64,000 nucleotides of DNA, taken from the NCBI GenBank assembly GCA_973895155.1, contig OZ316893.1:12214001-12278000 (forward strand). The letters are read 5' to 3'. The position numbers were made by a program, and so were the translations under genes. Position 1 is the stretch's first letter. Every line of letters starts with the position of its first letter. The DNA is from Marsupella aquatica. Lineage: Eukaryota; Marchantiophyta. The notes beneath the pieces are model-generated. The model had not been told where the DNA came from and did not search any database. It was given only the letters and a program-made list of their open reading frames with translations. Below, in pieces: positions 56,131-64,000 of the stretch.

Positions 56131-57265
56131 GCTTGGGAGGTGACGTGTGTTCGTGACGGGATTTCATGACGGTTTTTCCAGCATTGAGTGTTGGTGGATT
56201 TTCCAGAGTTCCATCGCATGGAACTTGGAGTTTATGGGCTCAACGGATAGATCGGGGCAAGAGCTTTCTAACGGTGTGAAGAAATCGCTGAACGGAGCTC
56301 GTGGTGCAGAGAGATCTAAGTTTTCGTCATTCTGGATTTTGTGAAGAAAGTTGGCAATCGACTCGGAGGGAGAAGCGTCAAGTGTTTTGACTCAACGGAG
56401 AGATTGAGGCAAGACGATTGTTTTGAGTCCGGGATTGGCTCTTTGATGCAAAGAGGAAGGCTAAGCAAAATCAATTACCTTGTTGGATTGGTGACGGCAC
56501 CAAGTGCAATTGATCAACATTCGTTGTTGACAAGGTACCATTTTTTCTCTTTGAAAAACTAATTCGAAATTGGCTATGACAATTGAGAGAAATCTGTCAT
56601 CTTTACCAATTTTTTTCTCCCTCGTTCTTTCCTCGTTTTGGGTGCTTCTTATATCGATCTTCACCGCCTCAAAGTCTAGTTTCCAAATCTGAAATCAGAT
56701 CTTGATTTCGTCAAAACCCGAGTGAGATATCTTGCGTTTGGTGTCGAGGGGTACATTCTGCCGTGTGTATTTTCTGCGCGCGCGACCAGATTTCGACGAC
56801 GAAGGGTGGTAGGGGGTTTTGGGGGTTCGAGGACACGTGTCAGCCCCTCGATTGTTCTTCCAAAATTCCCACAGGGCCTGTACAAGGGTCATAGAATATT
56901 CCAAAAAACCAGAGAGCTATTTTTTGACCGTCCGACAAAGATTTCATCCACCGAACGGTAACTTTTTTGGTTATTTTTGGGCGAGGTCGTAGCCATTGAA
57001 GTTGGCAATGCAGCGCACCAATCACATCGCAATTCCGACAACGGGTTGTACTTGGTATTTCGGTTATTCCCTGAGGTGGTCAAAAAGGGGGAGTTTCCCA
57101 AGGTTTTACCCACCTCGACCGAAATTTGAATAACTTTTCCGTCAAATTTTGATTTTCATTTTGGTTTTCAGTATTGGACTCCTAGCTTTGTGGGCTACGC
57201 GGCGGTGTTGAGTTTCGAGTTTTTTGAGAAGTTGTGAAAAACAACATTTTTTGTGACTTTCTCAT
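56131..57265 (+). other. Untranslated leader of the Ty1/copia element
   Basis: About 1.1 kb between the primer-binding site and the gag start without a supported frame. It should contain the packaging and dimerisation signals, which I cannot locate. Confidence 0.6.
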
Positions 57266-60200
57266 ATGAGTGATTCGGAGGAGTTTTTCGAAGACGTGGA
57301 ACTTGAAGCACGAGGATCACCGCGGAGGTTTCAGGGGCAGAGAGAGGAGCAGGAGGAAGAGCATGTGACACCGATACCATCACCGGTGCGGCGTATGGTG
57401 GAGGAAGCAGTACTACTACCGGAGCTCACGGTAAAGAAGAAGATGGGGACTTTCAAGCTTGGGGGACCCAAGTATGAAGTGACAAAGTATGATGGGCGCT
57501 CTGACTACTTGCTATGGGAGAAGCAGGTGAAGGGAGTGCTTTATGCGTCAGGGATGGGCCAACTGCTGAGCCCTCGTGAAGACGATGTTGATGAGAAACA
57601 ATGGAACCGCATGCAGGAGCAGGGAGTGTGGTGTGTTACACTCTATCTCATGCCTCCCATCATCAAGCAGTTAGGTGCACATAAGGATTGCATGTCCTTG
57701 TTTGCGGAATTGCAGAGCAAATATCACCGCAAGGAGTTGTCGAACCGGCTCTACACTTCCTACAAACTGATGAGTTTCAGGATGAAGGAATCTGGTACGA
57801 AGTTGCAAGACCATGTGGATGCTTTCAACGACATGGTCGTTGACTTGGAAAACCTTGGGGAGACTTTGAATGATGAGACGAAGGCTCTGCAGCTTCTTAG
57901 TTCATTGCCTCCATCTTACCAGTCCCTATCACGAGTGTTGTTGCATCGTGATAGGGATACCATTTCATACAATGACATGGTAAGTTCTCTGCTTAGTGAT
58001 GATCTTCAGTAGAAGATGCACATCACGTCACAGCCTTCATCATCTGGTGCTGCCCTCAATGTTAACCGTGGGAGGAGTATGCAGCGACCAATTGGGGACC
58101 GTAGAACCCAGTTTAGATCTAAATCCAGATCTAAGTCCAAGGGTAAATCCCCTCAGAGGAGGCAGGTGACATGTTGGAAGTGCAACCAAGTTGGACACTG
58201 CAAGCGAGATTGTAAGGGAAAGGCAGCGGAAACTTCATCGGCAAATGTGGCTAGGGCTGATGGAGAAGCTGATTTACTCAATGATGAGTATGTTTTATGA
58301 AGCTGGGGGTATGCCCTGTGCACGTCATCTAGGAGAGCAGATGATGTGTGGATTCTTGATTGTGCTTGCTCTTTTCATATTTGTTACATTCGTGAGTTTT
58401 TCAGTTCTTACTCTGTTTCAAACGGTTCAGTTCTAATGGGAAATGATCACTCCTGTCAAATTGAGGGAATTGGGTCTGTGAAGATTCAAATGTTTGATGG
58501 CGCTGTGCGCACAGTGTCCGGAGTCAGGTATGTACCTGGCATGCGTAAGAATCTGATTTCACTCGGTGTGTTGGATTCAAATGGTCATCAATGGAGCGTT
58601 ATTGATGGTGAACTTCAAGTCAGGTCGAGAGAGACAGTGATTTTGAAGGGGAGTAGACAAAAGAATTTGTATGTGTTACAGGGCAATACTGTATGTGGAG
58701 AGGCCAATGTAACCAAGTCTCACGAGGAGATGACTCAACTGTGGCATTCACGGCTAGGCCACATGAGTGAGAAGGGTTTGGCTATCTTACGGAAGAATGG
58801 ACTCATTTTTGATTTGCAATCTTGTAAATTAGAGTTTTGTGAGCATTGCATTCTTGGAAAGCAGCATCGTCGTGCTTTTGGTGTTGGAACTCATCGTTCC
58901 AAAGCGGTTCTTGAGTACATACATAGTGACGTGTGGGGTCCATCCCCGACTCCCTCACACTCTGGAAAGTTGTACTATGTATCATTTATTGATGATTACT
59001 CAAGATTTGTGTGGATTTATTTCATGACGCATAAGTCTGATGTCTTGTCCATTTTTAAGAAGTGGAAGGCCCAGGTGGAGAATCAGACTGGAAACACGAT
59101 CAAGTGTTTGGATACAAGGGTGAAGAGTCTGAGGTCAGACAACGGCGGGGAGTACACTTCAATGGAATTTGAAGAGTACTGTTCAGAACAGGGGATAACT
59201 CGTCATCTCACCACAGTTTATACTCCGCAGCAGAATGGTGTCGCTGAGAGGCTCAATCGGACACTGTTGGAGCGGTCACGGAGTATGTTGAGCCAATCAG
59301 GTTTACCACAAGAATTTTGGGCAGAAGCTGTCAATACCGCAGCTTATTTGGTAAATCTTTCTCCTTCTAGTGCTATCAATTTCAAAACGCCATTTGAGAT
59401 GCGCTATAAGCGGCAAGCAGACTATCATGGCTTGGTAATTTTTGGAAGTGATGCATATGCTCTCACACCAAAGTAGAATAGGACCAAGTTGGATCCTACC
59501 TCCAGGAAATGTGTTTTTCTTGGGTACCAGAGTGGTGTGAAAGCCTATAGGCTATGGGATCCTATTGCCTGTAAGCTCGTTGTCAGTAGGGATGTTTCCT
59601 TCAATGAATCCAAATTATTGAAGGAGGGGGAGAATACTCAGGTCTCCGGTATTGACAAAGGAAAATCTCCTATCCCGGATCTCGTTGAGGGGGAGATTGG
59701 TTATGAGGTGCATGACCGGAGAGAAGGAGTTGCTCCAATTATGGAGCTGGTTCCTGTGCCAGAGGAACCAGAGGAGTTTGTTGATGCTGGTGAGCAACAA
59801 GTGGATATTGTTGAGCTTCAAATTGTACCAGCACACGCAGATCAACCGGAGTCATCGGCTAGAAGAACATCTGGTCGCACTGTACGCGCTCCATCAAGGT
59901 ATGGACAGTGGGTTGATTCATCTCAACTGCAAGAGGATGATTTTACAGCTGATGATGAGGGTGATGCGTTAATTTTGGAAGAAGGAGAACCTTCTTCATT
60001 TCATGAGGCAAGTGCTTCAAAAAAGAAGCAGAAGTGGACTGCAGCAATGCAAACGGAGATGCAGTCACTAAAGGACAACAAAACTTGGGAGCTTGTTAAG
60101 CTGCCTAAGGGTCAGCAAGTGGTGGACAGCAAGTGGATTTACAAGCTGAAGGATAATTCCATAGGAGGTGGATCGAAGGTCTACAAGGCTAGATTGGTAG

Positions 60201-61573
60201 CAAAGGGATTCACACAAGAGAAAGGTGTGGATTACAATGAGGTCTTCTCACCAGTTGCTAAGTACTCTACAATACAACTATTGTGTGTACTTGTTGTAAT
60301 ATTTGGTCTGCTCCTAGATCAGATGGATGTTGTCACAGCTTTCCTCTATGGCACATTGGAAGAGGTGATCTTCATGAGACAACCGCTAGGTTTTGTGAAG
60401 AGAGGACAAGAGGAATTGGTTTGCAGATTGCTGAAATCCTTGTATGGGTTGAAGCAGTCACCAAGACAGTGGAACAAGCGGTTTGACGATTGGATTCGGT
60501 CACAAGGTTTTCACAGAAGTGTATTTGACCCTTGTGTGTATTTGAAACCGGTGAAGAATGTTGTCTTTGGGTTCATTGTTTTAGTACTTTATGTGGATGA
60601 CATGCTAATTGTAGCCAAGGATAGGTCTGAGATTGTTAAGCTCAAGGCACTGCTTAGTGCAGAGTTTAAGATGAAGGACTTAGGGCCAGCTAAGAGGATT
60701 TTGGGTATGGAGATCACTAGGGACTTGGAGGCTGGCAAGCTATGGTTGACGCAGAGCAGTTATGCGAGGAAGGTAATTGCAAGGTTCAACATGGGGAATA
60801 GCAAGCCAGTAAGTACCCCGTTGGCTCCACACTTCAAGTTATCATCAGCGTTCTGTCCTACGGATGACACAGAGAAGGGGTTGATGTCAAAGGTTCCATA
60901 TGACAAGGCAGTGGGGAGTCTCATGTATTTGATGACTTGCACTAGACCTGATCTTGCCATGCCTATGGGCAAGGTGAGCAGGTACATGTCGAATCCAGGG
61001 AAGGTACACTGGGAAGCAGTGAAGTGGATTATCAGGTACTTGAAGGGTACCGTGGATCATGGTCTTTTATTTGATGCGAATGCAAAGAATGCTAGATCAT
61101 TGATTGGCTATGTAGATTCTGACTATGGACAAGATTTGAACCGAAGGAGATCAACAACAGGATACGTGTTCACACTTGGCGGTGGATGCATAAGTTGGAG
61201 GTCTACTTTGCAGAAGTGTATTGCTCAGTCTACTACAGAAGCGGAGTATGTTGCAGCTGCGGAAGCAGCAAAGGAAGCGATTTGGTTGGATAGACTTATC
61301 ACTGAAATGGGATTGCCACAGGGGAATGTGAAGCTCCATTGTGATAGTCAAAGTGCGCTCCACCTTGCTGTGAACCAGGTGATGGACAGCAGAGTGAAGC
61401 ACATTGACGTCAGGTACCATTTTATCAGGCAGGCTGTGTCTGATAATTTGTTTGAGCTAGTCAAGATTGATGGTAAACTCAACCCGGCTGACGCATTTAC
61501 CAAAGTGATTCCTTTGGAGAGTTTCTCTAGACACCATGACGTATTGCAGGTTTTGCAATTGCATCACAAGTAG
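57266..61573 (+). pseudogene. Ty1/copia gag-pol frame with three internal stops
   Basis: One frame of 1435 codons, no frame shifts, stops at codons 249 (TAG, 58010), 345 (TGA, 58298) and 737 (TAG, 59474). Gag fills codons 1-345, with a CCHC zinc knuckle at 303-316 (CWKCNQVGHCKRDC). The protease motif WILDCACSFH has its Asp at 365. The integrase zinc-binding HHCC is at 494, 499, 525 and 528, and catalytic Asp-Asp-Glu at about 555, 625 and 661 (SDNGGEY; GVAERLNRT). Reverse transcriptase starts near 905 (FVDSKWIYK-like region) and has YVDD at 1109-1112. RNase H starts near 1280 (YVDSDYG, TTEAEY, DSQSAL, HIDVRYHFIR). All catalytic residues I can check are present. The element encodes replication enzymes for its own retrotransposition; with these stops, expression would need readthrough or help from another copy. 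Confidence 0.95.
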
Positions 61574-61751
61574 AGTTTTCTTAAACATTCATTGTAATTA
61601 CTGATATATGCTCTTCCTCATTCCTATGTATTAGGCTACGGCTTAGTTCTGGTTTGCTCTAGTTAGAGAGGGAAACCGGTTTGGTTTCTGTCCAGAACTT
61701 CCCGCTGAGGGATCATATACATTGGCAGTATTACTCTCCCCTAGACCAGAG

Positions 61752-61764
61752 TCAAGGGGAAGAT
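61752..61764 (+). other. Polypurine tract
   Basis: CAAGGGGAAGAT directly precedes the 3' LTR and would prime plus-strand DNA synthesis. Confidence 0.85.
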
Positions 61765-62221
61765 TGTTGGGTATTTACTCTTACGTCTAGGTTAGGTATG
61801 ACGTGGTTGGTACAACAACGTGGGTTGGTACAACTACGTGGTTAGGTACAACTACGTGATTAGGTACAACTATGTGGTTAGGTACAACTACGTGATTAGG
61901 TACAACTATGTGGTTAGGTACAACTACGTGATTAGGTACAACTATGTGGTTAGGTACAACTAAGTTGCACACTATATCATAAGAGGCATGTGTGCTTGGA
62001 GAGGTAGAACCAAGGCTCATTGTTATGGAGCCACTTGAGAGATAGGGAGAGCTTACACTGTGGAGACTCGGTATAGCCGACGGGCTTAGAGTTCAGTAAA
62101 GCTCTCTTGTGTGTTCCCGTGGACGTAGCCTCAAGGAGGTGAACCACGTATCTCTTGTGTCGACTATTGTGCGTTGGATGGTTCATGGGCTTGTCGTTGC
62201 GATCGTCGTCTATGCTCAACA
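61765..62221 (+). repeat. 3' LTR
   Basis: 457 bp, same sequence as the 5' LTR except for one extra T (GTCTAGGTTAGG versus GTCTAGGTAGG) and a T for C near the end (GGGCTTGTCG versus GGGCTTGCCG). Confidence 0.97.
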
Positions 62222-62226
62222 CTTCT
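62222..62226. repeat. Target-site duplication, right copy
   Basis: CTTCT, directly after the terminal CA of the 3' LTR; belongs to the host exon. Confidence 0.95.
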
Positions 62227-63476
62227 GAAAATTTCCCTTTCCCGTATGATGGAGTAAGCAAATAATCTCTGAAATAATGCTCAACAATCCACAGCATGTT
62301 GTTAAATTCAACAATGAAAACTATTCACTTTAAATTTACAAAATCATAATTTTAATGGAATGCATTCAGCTCACTGCATCTGATGAAAATGAACACTGAA
62401 ATAAACATGTCAACCATTAATTACCTGAAGATTTGTAATGATCTGTCCAAATCTTTTTGAACAAACTCAGGAACAAGATCGGGTATGAGTTTTTGCAATT
62501 GTTCCCACATGTGCCACCTTGGAATGGCTGCTGCCTCAAAATAGTATCCAAAGTCATACTTGGTATACGAACTTAGGCCTTCTAAACCATTTAACACTGG
62601 TGTAACAAAATCTTCCAGCATTGCATCTGATAATCCCAATTTTGCTTCTCTTCGATGTTGAAGGAATTCCAGATCTGCACAAGCAACTGTAGCATCCATT
62701 TTATTGCGTTCCTCTACTAAAACGGCATCAAAATTTTCCCAAAAGATTGCCATGGCTTGATTTGGTGCTTGATCCACAGGCAACTTTATGCCTTTATCCA
62801 ATTTTTGAAGCCGCTCTTGTGTTGCACAATACGCATCTAGCAGGGCTGATGTCTCTGTCTCACTTGTTATAAGATCGGCCTCAAATCGGTCATTCTCGGG
62901 TGTGCCTGTACAATCACAAAATAGTTCTAAAAATATTCAACCATCCACTCAAGCCTACATATTGTAAGAATCAATCCAAACCCGAATCAAAATCCTGAAC
63001 TCTAAATCCTGAACCCTAATCAACACACAATTCTGACATTTTCACTTACGTCTTTGTAGTAATCTTGATTGTCTTTCAATAACCTCTTCATTTTCCAATA
63101 TAATGGGACTATGAACAGTCCCTACAAGGCTTACTTCATTCTCATGTCTTGAAGATCCAAAGACTAGGGCTCCTTGTGCAGGTATAGCTTCGTTCAAAAC
63201 ACCTCTGGTTCTTGAAGTTTGAAATGAATGAGCTCGTAAAGGTAAAGTTGGCAGTAATAATGCACCTGTATCATGTTTCACAATTACCCAACACATTAGG
63301 GTTGGATTGTCAGATTGCTGTCACTCACATAGCCACTCTGTACCCTTTTTAATATATATTATGATTTCATGGCAGCACTGTTAACCTACTAACGCCTTAC
63401 TGTAGACATCTTGAAAAGCCTTACATACTACAGTAAAGCATCTCAAAGCTTGGTATCCAGATTGAGCTTCGGCCAT

Positions 63477-64000
63477 AACTATTACTCAAGACTTAGATAT
63501 ATAGAAACTTTACAAAAGTTGTATGAGGTCAGGCAAGGGAATCCACATGAAGAGACCAGAGCATCTAATGGAGAGCAATAGAGCAATAATTAGCACGCTG
63601 AGAAAAGCAAAATAATGTCTTGACAATTCCTTATACAAAAGTTGACCAAAAGACCGATGACTTAGTATGCCAATGATTTACCATTTAATTACTCTACTCT
63701 CCTAAATGCAGGTGTACATTATGATCAGAACTGTGATGAGTGCGATATGATTTCATTTTACTCAGCAGAACTAAAGAATGTTTTTTGCTTCAAAGCTTTG
63801 GCTGGCTGCACACAAGCCTATGATGCTAGACACTCCATTTGTTCCTCATACTAATCAGCGTTGATGGAAAATACCATGGCTGCTATGGCTTGAAGTGTGT
63901 ACTAAGGGTCTTCCTCTTGAGCTAAGAAAACATGTACAAACTTGCTTCAACACGCTTGCAATAAAAAACTCATTGGTCGGTAGTCGATCTTGAAGTGGCC
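63477..64000. other. Upstream region of the HECT-like gene
   Basis: Probable promoter and 5' UTR of the reverse-strand gene starting at 63476. No other gene or repeat is apparent. Confidence 0.45.

Larger units (their letters stand above)
55659..62221 (+). mobile_element. Young, nearly intact Ty1/copia LTR retrotransposon (6563 bp)
   Basis: Complete structure: 5' LTR 55659-56114, primer-binding site, one gag-pol frame 57266-61573, polypurine tract, 3' LTR 61765-62221. Domain order PR-IN-RT-RNase H puts it in Ty1/copia. LTRs start TG and end CA. The 5-bp target duplication CTTCT lies at 55654-55658 and 62222-62226. The LTRs differ by one 1-bp indel and one C/T substitution, so the insertion is recent. 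The element is antisense to the HECT-like gene it interrupts. Three in-frame stops mean this copy is probably not autonomous unless they are read through. Confidence 0.97.
53783..63476 (-). pseudogene. Eight-exon HECT-like gene, split by a Ty1/copia insertion
   Basis: Exons on the reverse strand: 63401-63476, 63050-63265, 62425-62905, 62222-62268 plus 55442-55653 (one exon, split), 55109-55318, 54918-55004, 54582-54775, 53783-54455. All junctions are GT-AG and phase-compatible. Ignoring the insertion, they sum to 2196 nt (732 codons from MAEAQSGYQALRC). The C-terminal 120 residues resemble a HECT C-lobe: LKDLFQEAIGQFSGVETYRL, then LPIASTCSKQIDIPAYPN, with the STC cysteine about 31 residues before the end, as in G2E3-like proteins. 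HECT enzymes pass ubiquitin through that cysteine. I do not recognise the N-terminal two thirds. Two lesions are seen: the retrotransposon in exon 4 (after about codon 273) and an in-frame TGA at 54599-54601 (codon 502). The other exons are clean, so inactivation is recent. The HECT assignment is moderate; the gene model is strong. Confidence 0.75.

Noticed and set aside
1-64000. tRNA, rRNA and other structured RNA genes
   Set aside because: I looked for B-box-like GGTTCGAATCC/GTTCRANYC contexts, U6-like and rRNA core phrases by eye and found none with the right partners. A tRNAscan-SE or Infernal run would be decisive.

Overview
This is a nuclear window from a land plant. The evidence is typical plant gene families (RPN6, an ARID-ELM2-SANT protein, an F-box protein with a kelch-like C-terminus, a KEOPS Pcc1 subunit, ROCO-type LRR-Roc-COR remains), GT-AG introns of plant size, and a Ty1/copia element primed by initiator Met-tRNA. 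Low gene density, AT-rich and repeat-laden spacers, and the F-box and ROCO types suggest a non-flowering plant such as a bryophyte, lycophyte or fern. I cannot place it more precisely from sequence alone.

Layout. From 1 to about 2.5 kb lies a decayed ROCO gene on the + strand (LRR-like, Roc G3 and COR remnants). From 2.57 to 3.66 kb there is a reverse-strand, probably retroelement-derived remnant. From 5.2 to 7.25 kb there is a broken acidic-protein pseudogene and an inverted partial copy of its end. The intact single-exon F-box gene (8.08-9.98 kb, -) has three 160-bp tandem repeats just upstream of its start. From 10.5 to 26 kb is mostly gene-free, with tandem repeats and a 340-bp near-perfect palindrome at 17.3-17.65 kb. 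A small four-exon gene for the KEOPS subunit Pcc1 (26.17-27.34 kb, -) was found by splicing small exons together. From 27.6 to 32.6 kb are minisatellites and a TIR transposon lying inside one of them. RPN6, a 26S proteasome lid subunit, is at 33.47-34.84 kb (+). A two-exon ARID-ELM2-SANT chromatin gene is at 37.4-41.1 kb (-). At 42.2-43.0 kb is a rearranged copy of the RPN6 promoter, leader and first 33 codons. From 43 to 53.7 kb is AT-rich and carries several minisatellites.

The last 10 kb holds the most informative event. An eight-exon gene with a HECT-like C-terminus (53.78-63.48 kb, -) is split within exon 4 by a 6563-bp Ty1/copia element (55659-62221), flanked by the 5-bp target duplication CTTCT. 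Removing the element and one CTTCT joins the exon in frame. The spliced exons then give 732 codons with a single internal TGA. The two LTRs differ by one indel and one substitution, so the insertion is young. The element's own polyprotein frame is continuous from gag to RNase H except for three stop codons, each explicable by one C-to-T change.

The intact genes here (F-box, PCC1, RPN6, ARID-ELM2-SANT) do not form a pathway cluster. RPN6, the F-box protein and the HECT-like protein all belong to ubiquitin-proteasome families, but with such a sparse gene set this is probably coincidence.
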